From Streptomyces sennicomposti (GTDB lineage: Bacteria; Actinomycetota; Actinomycetes; Streptomycetales; Streptomycetaceae), in assembly GCF_019890635.1 (NCBI RefSeq), contig NZ_JAIOAB010000043.1:1-62301 (forward strand): a DNA stretch of 62,301 bases, given 5' to 3'. The notes below the pieces were generated by a model. The model was not told the origin of the DNA and did not search any database. It saw nothing but the letters and a program-made list of their open reading frames with translations. Below are positions 1 through 8,959 of the stretch, piece by piece (position 1 is the stretch's first letter; each line of letters opens with the position of its first letter). The position numbers and the translations under genes are program-made.

Positions 1-357
1 GGCCCGCCCGGCGGCCGCCCCTCCGGCGGTACGGCGCGGGTGGCACGGCCCGCAGTCGCAGGCCGCTTGGCCGCCGCCGTACCACGACGGCACGGCGGAG
101 GGCGCTCCACGCGCCGCCGCCGTGCGGCACGGCCCCCATCCCCGGTGCGCGGGGAAGGGGGCCGTAGCCCGTTCGGGTCGCGGCCCGCGCGGATCGCAGG
201 CGCGGCGTGTCAGGGCCGGGTCCGGGCGGATACCCGACTGGCGGCCGCCCGGGTGACCGGATCGTGTCAGCCCACGGCTGACAGGGGCCGCCGGGGCTTG
301 CCACGCCCCTCCCCGCATGGGGGAGGATGGCGGGATCCGTACGAAGGGAAAAACACG
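1..357. other. Non-coding leader region before the YbjN-type gene
   Basis: No convincing gene was found here. The open frame through it is only an upstream extension of the YbjN gene and has atypical, Arg-rich composition. It contains a perfect dyad at 265-283, listed separately, and the Shine-Dalgarno sequence AAGGGA at 344-349 of the next gene. The first 250 bases may belong to a neighbouring locus cut by the window edge. Confidence 0.5.
265..283. promoter_or_regulatory. Perfect 8-bp dyad, possible operator
   Basis: TGTCAGCC at 265-272 and GGCTGACA at 276-283 form a perfect inverted repeat around CAC. It lies 75 bp upstream of the GTG at 358. It has no T-run, and no gene is seen ending before it, so an operator is more likely than a terminator. 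The binding protein is unknown. Confidence 0.4.
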
Positions 358-888
358 GTGAGCATCGACCCGTCCTCGATTCCGAACTTCGGGGGCCAGC
401 CCGAGCCGCAGCCCCAAGGACCGGCGGGCCCCGTCGTCCCGGATCAGGACCTTGTGAAGCAGCTCCTGGACCAGATGGAGCTCAAGCACCTCGTCGACGA
501 GGAGGGTGACCTCGTCGCGCCGTGGGAGCAGTTCCGCACGTACTTCATGTTCCGCGGCGAGGGCGACCAGCAGGTCTTCTCGGTGCGGACGTTCTACGAC
601 CGGCCGCACAAGATCGACGACAAGCCCCAGCTGCTGGAGGCCATCGACGACTGGAACCGCCGCACCCTGTGGCCCAAGGTCTACACCCACACCCACGACG
701 ACGGCGCCGTCCGCCTCATCGGCGAGGCGCAGATGCTGATCGGCACGGGGGTGAGCCTGGAGCACTTCGTCTCCTCCACCGTCAGCTGGGTGCGCGCCGC
801 GCTGGAGTTCGACCGCTGGCTGGTCGAGCAGCTCGGCCTGGAGGAGGAGATCGACGAGGCGGACAAGCCGGAGACCGGCGAGGAGTAG
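358..888 (+). CDS. YbjN domain-containing protein
   Basis: A 176-residue soluble protein of the YbjN type, a fold related to type III secretion chaperones whose role in actinomycetes is not established. After a Pro/Gln-rich N-terminus of about 35 residues, the body has an alternating pattern around residues 60-150 (FRGEGDQQVFSVRTFYD, then LWPKVYTHTHDDG), followed by a helical, acidic C-terminus. GTG at 358 was chosen because AAGGGA lies 8 nt upstream and the Arg-rich extension before it looks untranslated. A strong stem-loop follows the stop, and the next gene converges on it. No membrane segment or catalytic motif is visible. Confidence 0.8.
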   Translation: MSIDPSSIPNFGGQPEPQPQGPAGPVVPDQDLVKQLLDQMELKHLVDEEGDLVAPWEQFRTYFMFRGEGDQQVFSVRTFYDRPHKIDDKPQLLEAIDDWNRRTLWPKVYTHTHDDGAVRLIGEAQMLIGTGVSLEHFVSSTVSWVRAALEFDRWLVEQLGLEEEIDEADKPETGEE

Positions 889-930
889 TCCGCGCCCACG
901 GCGGCGTTCCACAGGCCGCCGCAGGCGAAC

Positions 931-985
931 GAGAGCCCGGCCGGGGCACGGACCACCACGGTGGCCGTGCTGGGGCCGGGCTCTC
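931..985. terminator. Bidirectional terminator hairpin
   Basis: GAGAGCCCGGCC at 931-942 pairs perfectly with GGCCGGGCTCTC at 974-985. The inner sequence can extend the stem (GCACGG with CCGTGC). It lies between the convergent YbjN and aminotransferase genes and probably serves both. There is no T-run, as is usual for Streptomyces terminators. Confidence 0.75.
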
Positions 986-1139
986 GCCGTGCGCGGGGGG
1001 CGGGGGCGGTGCGGGGGCGGTGTGCGGGGCGCCGGTACGAGGACGGCGCTCGGCCACGGGGAGCCGGTGCGGCGACGCGTTCGTCCACAGCCTGTGGGCA
1101 GAACTGCAGAACGCGTCCGCGACTCACCGGGACTCCGGC

Positions 1140-2330
<1,191 letters not shown>

Positions 2331-2423
2331 CCTGCGCCGAAGCTCCGGACTTCCTCAACACCGCTTCGCCGACGAGTGCCTGTGCCGGTAGCCGAATCAC
2401 CGTCTCTGAGCAGGGGAAGGGCC

Positions 2424-2470
2424 GGCGTCGTCTGCCGTCGTCTGCCGTCGTCTGCCGTCGTCGGCCACCC
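2424..2470. repeat. 10-bp tandem repeat
   Basis: The unit TCTGCCGTCG occurs three times without change at 2431-2460, with partial copies on both sides. It lies between the aminotransferase start and the end of the arsI-like gene. No coding role is seen. Confidence 0.7.
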
Positions 2471-2499
2471 TCCCGGCGGTGGCACCAGGCCGTTGGTCT

Positions 2500-2970
2500 C
2501 TAGCCGCAGGCGCACCCGGCCGCTGCCGGGGTCTCCTCGGTCGTCCGGCTGGTGCAGCAGCCGTCGCCGGTGGCGTTGGGGTCGGCGCTCTTTCCGAGGG
2601 TGTCGGCGTCGGCCTTCACGACGTAGACCTCCCACGGCTCCTTGCCGGGCCCGTGGACCCACACCTTGTCCTGGAGCGCGTAGCAGCAGGACGTGTCGTT
2701 CTCCTCGAAGGTGGCCAGGCCGGCGTCCTTGAGCCGGGTGGTGGCGGCGTCGACCTGGTCGGTGGACTCGACCTCGACGCCGAGGTGGTCCAGCCGGGTT
2801 TCCTCGCCGGGCTCGCCCTCGATCAGCACGAGCTTGAGCGGGGGCTCGGTGATGGCGAAGTTGGCGTAGCCCTCGCGCCGCTTGGCCGGTTCGGTGCCGA
2901 ACAGCTTGGAGTAGAAGCTGATCGACGCTTCCAGGTCGCTGACACGCAGGGCGAGCTGAGCGCGAGACAT
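2500..2970 (-). CDS. arsI: ArsI/CadI-type vicinal oxygen chelate metalloenzyme (C-As lyase family)
   Basis: A 156-residue glyoxalase-fold protein. It opens with MSRAQLALRVSDLEASISFY and carries DHLGVEVES at about 61-69 and WVHGPGKEPWEVYVV at about 104-118, which supply metal ligands in the ArsI/CadI family. ArsI enzymes cleave carbon-arsenic bonds in methylarsenicals and aromatic arsenicals; CadI is a cadmium- or arsenic-inducible relative. Cys pairs typical of the group are present (TSCCYAL near 94, DGCCTS near 137, CAC at the end). The ATG at 2970 has AGGAG 8 nt upstream; longer frames read through the promoter. It is divergent from arsR across a dyad, which fits ArsR control. I did not establish whether the active Cys pair makes it a true C-As lyase. 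Confidence 0.85.
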   Translation of the reverse strand: MSRAQLALRVSDLEASISFYSKLFGTEPAKRREGYANFAITEPPLKLVLIEGEPGEETRLDHLGVEVESTDQVDAATTRLKDAGLATFEENDTSCCYALQDKVWVHGPGKEPWEVYVVKADADTLGKSADPNATGDGCCTSRTTEETPAAAGCACG

Positions 2971-2993
2971 GACGGGCTCCTGTCCGGTTGCGG

Positions 2994-3017
2994 TTGCATT
3001 GATGTCTGTCGATGCAA
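2994..3017. promoter_or_regulatory. Probable ArsR operator
   Basis: TTGCATTGA at 2994-3002 and TCGATGCAA at 3009-3017 form a 9-bp inverted repeat with one mismatch and a 6-bp spacer. The dyad lies in the 84-bp gap between the divergent arsI-like and arsR genes, where an autoregulatory ArsR dimer would control both directions. No other dyad of this quality is in the gap. Confidence 0.65.
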
Positions 3018-3054
3018 GATTGCGCGCTGGATCGAAGACTGTCAACATAGAGGC

Positions 3055-3462
3055 ATGTCGAATCAAGAGCTGGTGGTGCTCGGTCGGAGCGATGACGCCG
3101 GAGCGTGCTGCCCTGGGCTGCTGACCGCTCCCCTGGACGAGGGCCAGGCGGTGGAGTTGGCGAAGGTGTTCAAGGCGCTGGGCGATCCCGTGCGGCTGCG
3201 CCTGCTGTCGATGATCGCCTCTCGGGCGGGCGGCGAGGTGTGCGTCTGTGACCTGACCCCGGCCTTCGAGTTGTCCCAGCCGACGATCTCGCATCACCTG
3301 AAGCTGCTGCGTCAGGCGGGCCTGATCGACTGCGAGCGGCGGGGCACCTGGGTCTACTACCGGCTCGTTCCGGAAATGACCGACCGTCTCGCCGGCATCC
3401 TGACCCGTCCGGCCGGTGAGCCGCTGCCCGAGCGCACCGCACCGGCCGGAGCCGCCTCGTGA
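3055..3462 (+). CDS. arsR: ArsR/SmtB family metalloregulator
   Basis: A 135-residue winged-helix repressor. The core VFKALGDPVRLRLLSMI (about 40-56) and the recognition region FELSQPTISHHLKLLRQAGLI (about 73-93) are classic ArsR features. Possible arsenite-sensing cysteines are the CC near residue 18 and the CVC pair near residues 63-65, just before the DNA-binding helix as in actinobacterial ArsR proteins. ATG 3055 has only a weak AGAGG upstream. The stop overlaps the GTG of acr3 by 4 nt, which indicates translational coupling. Family knowledge predicts release from DNA on binding arsenite or antimonite. Confidence 0.92.
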   Translation: MSNQELVVLGRSDDAGACCPGLLTAPLDEGQAVELAKVFKALGDPVRLRLLSMIASRAGGEVCVCDLTPAFELSQPTISHHLKLLRQAGLIDCERRGTWVYYRLVPEMTDRLAGILTRPAGEPLPERTAPAGAAS

Positions 3463-4556
3463 GCACTGCCGTACCCGAAGGGAACGTGGCCGGACGCCTG
3501 TCCTTCGTCGACCGCTACCTGGCCGTCTGGATCCTCGCGGCCATGGCCGTGGGCCTCGGGCTGGGCCGCCTGGTGCCGGGCCTGGGTGACGCGCTGGCCG
3601 AGGTGACCGTCACGGGGGTGTCCCTGCCGATCGCCCTGGGCCTGCTCGTGATGATGTACCCGGTGCTGGCCAAGGTCCGTTACGACCGCCTCGACACCGT
3701 CACCCGCGACCGCCGCCTGCTGCTGCCGTCGCTGCTGCTGAACTGGGTGGTCGGCCCGGCGCTCATGTTCGCGCTGGCGTGGCTGTTCCTGCCGGACCTG
3801 CCCGCCTACCGCACCGGCCTGATCATTGTCGGCCTGGCCCGCTGCATCGCCATGGTCATCGTCTGGAACGACCTCGCCTGCGGCCACCGGGAAGCCGCCG
3901 CCGTCCTGGTGGCCGTGAACTCCGTCTTCCAGGTGATCGCCTTCTCGGCGCTGGGCTGGTTCTACCTCTCCGTCCTGCCCGGCCGGCTCGGCCTGGAACA
4001 GTCCGGACTGGACGTGTCCGTGTGGGAGATCGCCCGCAGCGTGCTCATCTTCCTCGGCATCCCGCTGGCAGCCGGCTACCTGACCCGCCGCATCGGTGAG
4101 AAGACCAAGGGCCGCACCTGGTACGAGGCCAAGCTCATCCCGCGCATCGGCCCCTTCGCCCTGTACGGGCTGCTCTTCACGATCGTCGTCCTCTTCGCCC
4201 TGCAAGGCGACGCCATCACCTCACAGCCCCTCGACGTCGCCCGCATCGCGCTACCGCTGCTGGTCTACTTCGCCGTCATGTGGGCCGGGTCCATGGCCGT
4301 GGGCCGCGCGGTCGGTCTCGACTACTCGCGGACCACGACGCTGGCGTTCACCGCTGCGGGCAACAACTTCGAGCTGGCCATCGCTGTCGCCATCGCCACC
4401 TTCGGCGCCACCTCCGGCCAGGCCCTCGCCGGCGTTGTCGGCCCCCTCATCGAAGTGCCCGTCCTGATCGGCCTGGTGTACGTCGCTTTGTACGCCCGCC
4501 GCTACTTCACCGCCGCCGCCGTCCCCGTGCCCCAAGAGGACCCCGCCCATGTCTGA
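3459..4556 (+). CDS. acr3: ACR3-family arsenite efflux transporter
   Basis: A 365-residue inner-membrane carrier with about ten hydrophobic segments that extrudes arsenite using the proton motive force. The family motif GLARCIAMVIVWNDLACG (about 122-139) contains the essential cysteine. A second conserved stretch, FTAAGNNFELAIAVAIATFG, is near residue 300. The length is normal. It starts with a GTG inside the arsR stop and overlaps arsC by 8 nt, so arsR-acr3-arsC are almost certainly one transcript. Confidence 0.93.
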   Translation: MSTAVPEGNVAGRLSFVDRYLAVWILAAMAVGLGLGRLVPGLGDALAEVTVTGVSLPIALGLLVMMYPVLAKVRYDRLDTVTRDRRLLLPSLLLNWVVGPALMFALAWLFLPDLPAYRTGLIIVGLARCIAMVIVWNDLACGHREAAAVLVAVNSVFQVIAFSALGWFYLSVLPGRLGLEQSGLDVSVWEIARSVLIFLGIPLAAGYLTRRIGEKTKGRTWYEAKLIPRIGPFALYGLLFTIVVLFALQGDAITSQPLDVARIALPLLVYFAVMWAGSMAVGRAVGLDYSRTTTLAFTAAGNNFELAIAVAIATFGATSGQALAGVVGPLIEVPVLIGLVYVALYARRYFTAAAVPVPQEDPAHV

Positions 4557-4962
4557 CACCGCCACGCCGTCCGTGCTCTTCGTCTGCGTCCACAACGCCG
4601 GACGCTCCCAGATGGCCGCCGCCTTCCTCACCCACCTGGCAGGCGACCGCGTCCAGGTCCGCTCCGCCGGCTCCGCCCCCGCCGGCACCGTGAACCCGGC
4701 CGTCGTGGAAGCCATGGCGGAGGTGGGCATCGACATCGCTGCCGAGGCGCCCAAGGTGCTCACGGTCGAGGCGGTCCAGGCCTCCGACGTCGTCATCACG
4801 ATGGGCTGCGGCGACACGTGCCCCGTCTTCCCTGGCAAGCGCTACCTCGACTGGCAGCTCCCCGACCCGGCCGGGCAGGGCGTGGAAGCGGTTCGCCCGA
4901 TCCGCGACGAGATCGAGAAGCGCATCCGCGGCCTGGCCGACGAGATCGCTCCGGTGAGCTGA
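4549..4962 (+). CDS. arsC: Arsenate reductase, low-molecular-weight phosphatase family
   Basis: A 137-residue cytoplasmic reductase of arsenate to arsenite, which feeds the Acr3 pump. The P-loop CVHNAGRS gives the CX5R active site with C13 and R19. Two further cysteines, C87 and C91, in MGCGDTCP resemble the relay cysteines of thioredoxin-coupled ArsC; the reductant (thioredoxin or mycothiol) is not fixed by sequence. LPDPAG near 104-109 supplies the general-acid Asp. AAGAGGA lies 8 nt before ATG 4549, inside the end of acr3. Confidence 0.92.
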   Translation: MSDTATPSVLFVCVHNAGRSQMAAAFLTHLAGDRVQVRSAGSAPAGTVNPAVVEAMAEVGIDIAAEAPKVLTVEAVQASDVVITMGCGDTCPVFPGKRYLDWQLPDPAGQGVEAVRPIRDEIEKRIRGLADEIAPVS

Positions 4963-4964
4963 CC

Positions 4965-5282
4965 ATGGGCACGGCCGGTGAGTACCGCATCGCCGCGCTG
5001 GGCGCCGAGCATCCCCGCCAAGTCCTGACGGCCTATCAACTCGGCGTCGACGAAGGCAACGCCGCCTTCGAGACGACCGCTCCCCCCTGGGAAGAGTTCG
5101 ACGCCGCCAAGCTCCCGCGACACCGACACGTCGCCCTCGACGACTCGGGCCGGGTGCTCGGCCGGGTCGCCGCCGTGCCGGTCTCCGACCGATGCGCGTA
5201 CACCGGCGTCGTCGAACACTCGGTGTGCGTCAGCCTCTTGGGGCTGCTCGTGTCGGCCAGGTCTCGCTCACAAGCTCCATGA
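4965..5282 (+). pseudogene. Truncated GNAT acetyltransferase (ArsN/phosphinothricin acetyltransferase-like)
   Basis: The first 87 or so residues match the start of GNAT enzymes that accompany ars operons: an N-terminal strand, LGVDEGNAAFETTAPPWEEF, then GRVLGRVAAVPVSDRCAYTGVVEHSVCV. After VEHSV the acetyl-CoA pyrophosphate loop (usually R/QGxGxG/A) and the whole C-terminal half are missing. They are replaced by about 16 unrelated residues (SLLGLLVSARS) and a stop. I found no continuation in another frame downstream, so this looks like a deletion or recombination breakpoint near 5228, not a simple frameshift. It starts 2 nt after the arsC stop and is probably co-transcribed but inactive. Confidence 0.7.
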
Positions 5283-5750
5283 GCTGAGCTTCACTGGCGC
5301 CTCGGCGCGTTCCTCGATGACCTTCTCGTCGCGCGCACAGGGGTGCCGGGTGTACCTGGGCTCGGTGGTCGTGCGTTCGCCACCGTTCCGGAACGGCGTC
5401 CTGTGCGATCGGTCCGGCCGGCCGGTCGCCCTCGAAACCGACGGTGGAGCACGTCGGCCGCGAGCGTGCCCGGCGTGCCATCGGCACCGTGTCTCAGCGT
5501 GGCCCCGGGGAGGAACACGGCCCACGGACGGCCCAGTGAGCTACGGACGGCCCCGTGAGCTTCGGACTGCCCCTGATCTGCGCGTCGGTGCAGGTCGGGG
5601 GCTTTTTCTTTGCGCTGACCCTCAGAACTTCCTCAAGTGTGCTTTGGCCCGCTCGGGGGCCGGGGATATCCGGGGCACGCAGCGTGCGTAGCGCCCACGG
5701 GGGGCGTTCCCGGGGGGATCTTCCCGGGGGAGCGGAAGGAGCGTGACGCC
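5283..5750. other. Non-coding junction region after the arsenic cassette
   Basis: No convincing gene was found. Frames exist on both strands, but none has family features. The region begins at the broken GNAT gene, carries a 19-bp tandem duplication (ACGGACGGCCC[A/C]GTGAGCT at about 5524-5561) and ends in a T-rich terminator at 5569-5611. It may be scar tissue from insertion or loss of the ars cassette. Confidence 0.45.
5569..5611 (+). terminator. Rho-independent terminator
   Basis: GCCCCTGATCTGC at 5569-5581 pairs with GCAGGTCGGGGGC at 5590-5602 (two G-T wobble positions, 8-nt loop), followed directly by TTTTTCTTT. It is placed to end the ars transcript. A canonical T-run is unusual in this genome. 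Confidence 0.75.
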
Positions 5751-6086
5751 ATGGTCTTCCTCATAGTCCTGGCGGTGGTCGCGGTGCTGTTCGTGTCCGG
5801 TGTGGTGCGCGGGGCGCGGGGGAAGGCGCGCGGCGGTCGTGCGGTCCGGATGACCAAGGGGCGGCGGACGCGGGCCTACAGCGGGGGAGCGGGCGGCGGC
5901 GGGGGCGCCGGGTGGTGGGCGTCGAGTGACAGCGGTTCGTCGTCCGGCGGTCATCACGGCGGCCACCACCACGGCGGTCACTCCTGCGGAGGGCACTCCT
6001 CCTGCGGCGGCCACTCCTCGTGCGGCGGCGGTTCGTCCTGCGGAGGCGGGTCGTCGTGCGGGGGCGGTTGCGGCGGCGGCAGCTGA
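5751..6086 (+). CDS. Small membrane protein with Cys/His/Gly-rich tail
   Basis: A 111-residue protein. Residues 1-19 form one hydrophobic helix (MVFLIVLAVVAVLFVSGVV), followed by a basic stretch (RGARGKARGG, KGRRTR). From about residue 64 there is a low-complexity tail with about eight His and six Cys in GHHGGHHHGGH and repeated SSCGGG units. AAGGAG at 5736-5741 is 9 nt before ATG 5751, so translation is well supported. The tail looks able to bind soft metals such as Zn, Cu or Ni; this is inference. The positive-inside rule would put the tail in the cytoplasm. I do not recognise a named family. Nearness to the ars cassette is suggestive only. Confidence 0.7.
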   Translation: MVFLIVLAVVAVLFVSGVVRGARGKARGGRAVRMTKGRRTRAYSGGAGGGGGAGWWASSDSGSSSGGHHGGHHHGGHSCGGHSSCGGHSSCGGGSSCGGGSSCGGGCGGGS

Positions 6087-6692
6087 CGGTGGCCGGTCTC
6101 GACCGCCGGGTGCCTGTGGCCGGTCTCGGCCGTCGGTGGACGGTGCCGGTGTCGATTACAGGGTGCCTGTGGCCGGTGTTGACCACTGGTCGCCCGTGGC
6201 CCGTCTCGGTCGCCGGTCGGTGGGGGCCGGGCTCGGTCGTCGGTCGCCTCGGGGCGGTGTCGGGTGCCGGTCGGTGGTGGCGGCTCGCGTGGGGGAGGCG
6301 GGCGCGGCTCGGACGGCGGTGGTGGGCGGCGTTCCGTTGCCCGATACCAACAACCTTTCCGCGCAACGGCGTTCGGCCGCGAACCGGAAGGTCGTCCCCC
6401 AGATCCGTCCCGGCGCGAGCCGAGGAGCGCGCCGTCGCGTGCGCCCTGGCGTGCGCCGTAGTTGAACAGTTGAGCTGACAGGCCCTCTGAGGGATGGAAA
6501 CCCCACGAAGTTGGGTAAAAACGCTGTGGCGGCCCCGCCGTTCGTGGTTCCCTCTAATTCGCCGACGCAGCCCCCAGGACGTCCTGCTCGCACCCTTTCT
6601 GAACTGGGCTGACCGGGCCGTCCCCCCGTGTCGTCCGGGGTGCGCCGGCCTCCTGAAATCCCTTTTCTTAAGCGTGCTAGCGGAGCCGATCC
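6087..6692. other. Long intergenic region with degenerate repeats and promoter-like AT-rich patches
   Basis: The first 250 bases are imperfect repeats around GTGGCCGGTCTCG and GGGTGCCTGTGGCCGGT. From about 6500 the composition changes, with lower-GC patches near 6515-6525, 6550-6560 and 6660-6672. This suggests promoter and leader sequence for the DUF2617 gene. No gene was found on either strand. Confidence 0.5.
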
Positions 6693-7220
6693 ATGCTCAC
6701 GACCCTGAACACCTCCTACACCGACACGCGCGCGGCCGACCTCGCCTGGGCGCTGGGCCGCGAGCCGCTGCCCGCGCTGGCCACGCTCGACCTCGAACTT
6801 GCGGGTGCGAAGCTCCAGTTGAGACTCCTCGGCGCGTCCCACCAGGTCCTCCTGGAGGAGGAGCGGGGCATCTGCTCGGAGACGGTGGCCTGCATCCCCG
6901 GGTCCAGCACGCCCCTGCCGCTCGGCGTCGCCAAGCGGGTCGGCGACTGGGAGTACCAGTTCGCCGCACGCGTCGAGGAGTTGTCGCCGGGCTCCTTCGC
7001 CGGGCGCGCGCAGGAACTGCTGGCCCTCGTCTGCGACCACCCGCACGGCCTGGCCGGCGTCTTCCCGGGCAGCCCGCACGCGTTCACCGCCATGCTGGCG
7101 CAGCGGCGGGAGGGCCAGGTGCACTGGCGCACCTGGCACGCCTACCCGCAGGACGGCCAGTTGGTGGCGACCCGCACCCGGGTGGGGGCGCGCCGTCCCG
7201 CGCCGGTGCCCGTCAACTGA
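6693..7220 (+). CDS. DUF2617 family protein
   Basis: A 175-residue soluble protein recognised as the actinobacterial DUF2617 type. Features include LATLDLELAGAKLQLRLLGASHQV, then ETVACIPG and VGDWEYQFAARVEEL, and a C-terminal HAFTAMLAQRREGQVHWRTWHAYPQDGQLV. No catalytic motif or membrane segment is seen and the function is unknown. CGGAG lies 7 nt before ATG 6693. It is followed in the same direction, after 89 nt, by the spermidine-synthase-like gene, a pairing also familiar from other Streptomyces. The intervening dyad and -10 box suggest the second gene has its own promoter. Confidence 0.85.
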   Translation: MLTTLNTSYTDTRAADLAWALGREPLPALATLDLELAGAKLQLRLLGASHQVLLEEERGICSETVACIPGSSTPLPLGVAKRVGDWEYQFAARVEELSPGSFAGRAQELLALVCDHPHGLAGVFPGSPHAFTAMLAQRREGQVHWRTWHAYPQDGQLVATRTRVGARRPAPVPVN

Positions 7221-7257
7221 GCCGGTCCAAACGCGGGATGCGCCGTTCCTTCCGTTT

Positions 7258-7302
7258 CCACACGTGTGGGTGACGAAGCGTGGTGCACCCGTGACGTAAC
7301 GT
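7258..7302 (+). promoter_or_regulatory. Palindrome and -10 box before the spermidine-synthase-like gene
   Basis: CCACACGTGTGG at 7258-7269 is a perfect 12-bp palindrome. TAACGT at 7297-7302 is a good -10 box exactly 7 nt before GTG 7310, with no Shine-Dalgarno, which predicts a leaderless mRNA. The palindrome sits near the -35 position and could be an operator. Confidence 0.5.
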
Positions 7303-7309
7303 CGCAGTC

Positions 7310-8959
7310 GTGATCGAACCGCACGCCCCGGCCCCGCCCCGTCCGGCGCCCCCGCGCGGCCTCCCCGAGCCGCTGCCCGCCCGGCTGCCCGTCCGGCCGG
7401 GAACCGGCCGGTTCCTCGTCCTCGCCGGTGTGTTCGTCTGCGCGGCCTGTGGACTGGTGTACGAACTCGAACTCGTCGCCCTCGCCTCGTACCTGATGGG
7501 CGACTCGGTCACCCAGGCCTCCGTCGTGCTGTCCGTCATGGTGTTCGCCATGGGCATCGGCTCGCTCGGCGCCAAGCGGCTGCGCCGGCACGCCGCCATC
7601 GGCTTCGGCGCGATCGAGGCGACGCTCGCCCTGGTCGGCGGGTGCAGCGCCATGGCGCTCTACGCCGTCTTCGCCTGGACCGGCGGCTGGGGCGGCCTGT
7701 GGGTGGCCGCGCCGCGCTGTCTGCTGGTCGCCTTCTCGCTCGCCATCGGCCTCCTGATCGGCGCCGAGGTGCCGCTGCTGATGGAGCTGATCCAGCGCAT
7801 CCGCCGCCAGGACGCGGGCGGCGCCGTCGCCGACCTGTTCGCCGCCGACTACGTGGGCGCGCTCGTCGGCGGCCTCGCCTTCCCCTTCCTGCTGCTGCCG
7901 CTGTGCGGCCAGCTCACCGGCGCGCTGCTCACCGGCGCGGTCAACGTCCTGGCCGGCGGCACCCTCGTCCTCGGCCTGTTCCGCCGCGACCTCACCCCGC
8001 GCGGACGCCGGCTGCTGCTCGCCGCCAACCTCGTCGTTCTCGGCCTGCTCGCCACGGCCGCCGCCGGCTCCGGCGCCTTCGAGCAGGCGGCCCGCCGGGC
8101 GGTGTACGGCGACGACGTGCGCGTGGCGATGCGCACCGGCGTCCAGGAGATCGTCCTCACCGGCGGCACCCGCGGCCGTCCGCTGGACCTGTTCCTCGAC
8201 GGGCGGCTGCGGGTCAGCAGCCAGGACGAGCGCCGCTACCACGAGGCGCTGGTCCGGCCCGCGATGACCGGCGCGCACGCGCGCGTGCTGATCCTCGGCG
8301 GCGGCGACGGCCTGGCCGCCCGCGAGGTGCTGCTCCACCCCGGGGTGGACCGGGTGGACATCGTGGAGATCGACCCGGCCGTCGTCCGTCTGGCCCGCAC
8401 CGACCCGGCCCTCACCCGGCTGAACGGACACGTGTACGACGACCGGCGCGTCCAGGTGCACACCGCCGACGCCTTCGCCCGGCTGCGCACGCTGCCCGCG
8501 GCGGCGTACGACGTGGTGATCGAGGATCTGCCCGACCCGGGCATCACGGCCAGCACCAAGCTGTACTCACGCGAGTTCTACGACCTGGTCCGCCGCGTCC
8601 TGGCCCCCGGCGGGCGGCTCGCGGTGCACGGCGGGCCGGTCGCCTCCCGGCCCGATGTGTTCTGGACGGTGGAGACGACGATCCGCGCCGCCGGTCTGCG
8701 CACCGCCCCCTACCAGGTGGGCGGCCGCGACTCCCGCTTCGCCGCCGGACCCGACCGGGCGACCGGCGCCCGGCGCGCCCCGCGCGACTGGGGCTTCGTC
8801 CTCGCCGCCCGCACCCCGCCCCACCTCGCCCTGGACCCGACGGCCGCGCGCCCGCGCACGCTCACCCCGGCCGCGCTCGCCGCGGACGCCCACGCCGCCG
8901 CCCGCACCCGCGTCCCCGGCCTGCCCCCGTCCACCCTGGTCCACCCGCGCTACGCCTGA
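7310..8959 (+). CDS. Membrane-fused spermidine synthase-like protein
   Basis: A 549-residue protein in two parts. Residues about 35-255 hold seven or so membrane helices (for example FLVLAGVFVCAACGLVYELELVALASYLMG). Residues about 260-520 are an aminopropyltransferase/methyltransferase fold with the nucleotide loop ILILGGGDGLAAREVL near 326 and the acidic strand VDIVEIDPAVVRLAR. The domain and DLPDPG (where spermidine synthases have D-x-x-D-P) fit the polyamine aminopropyltransferase family; membrane-fused members have no settled substrate. The Pro-rich first 30 residues are probably cytosolic. The GTG start is set by the -10 box 7 nt upstream. Confidence 0.85.
   Translation: MIEPHAPAPPRPAPPRGLPEPLPARLPVRPGTGRFLVLAGVFVCAACGLVYELELVALASYLMGDSVTQASVVLSVMVFAMGIGSLGAKRLRRHAAIGFGAIEATLALVGGCSAMALYAVFAWTGGWGGLWVAAPRCLLVAFSLAIGLLIGAEVPLLMELIQRIRRQDAGGAVADLFAADYVGALVGGLAFPFLLLPLCGQLTGALLTGAVNVLAGGTLVLGLFRRDLTPRGRRLLLAANLVVLGLLATAAAGSGAFEQAARRAVYGDDVRVAMRTGVQEIVLTGGTRGRPLDLFLDGRLRVSSQDERRYHEALVRPAMTGAHARVLILGGGDGLAAREVLLHPGVDRVDIVEIDPAVVRLARTDPALTRLNGHVYDDRRVQVHTADAFARLRTLPAAAYDVVIEDLPDPGITASTKLYSREFYDLVRRVLAPGGRLAVHGGPVASRPDVFWTVETTIRAAGLRTAPYQVGGRDSRFAAGPDRATGARRAPRDWGFVLAARTPPHLALDPTAARPRTLTPAALAADAHAAARTRVPGLPPSTLVHPRYA

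Noticed and set aside
1081..1100. Single DnaA-box-like TCGTCCACA with an inverted TGTGGGCAG
   Set aside because: One imperfect site next to a terminator is not enough to call a binding site.
5283..5690. Short open frames on both strands after the arsenic genes, as possible transposase remnants
   Set aside because: No transposase motif or terminal inverted repeat could be seen; the frames are short and of mixed composition.
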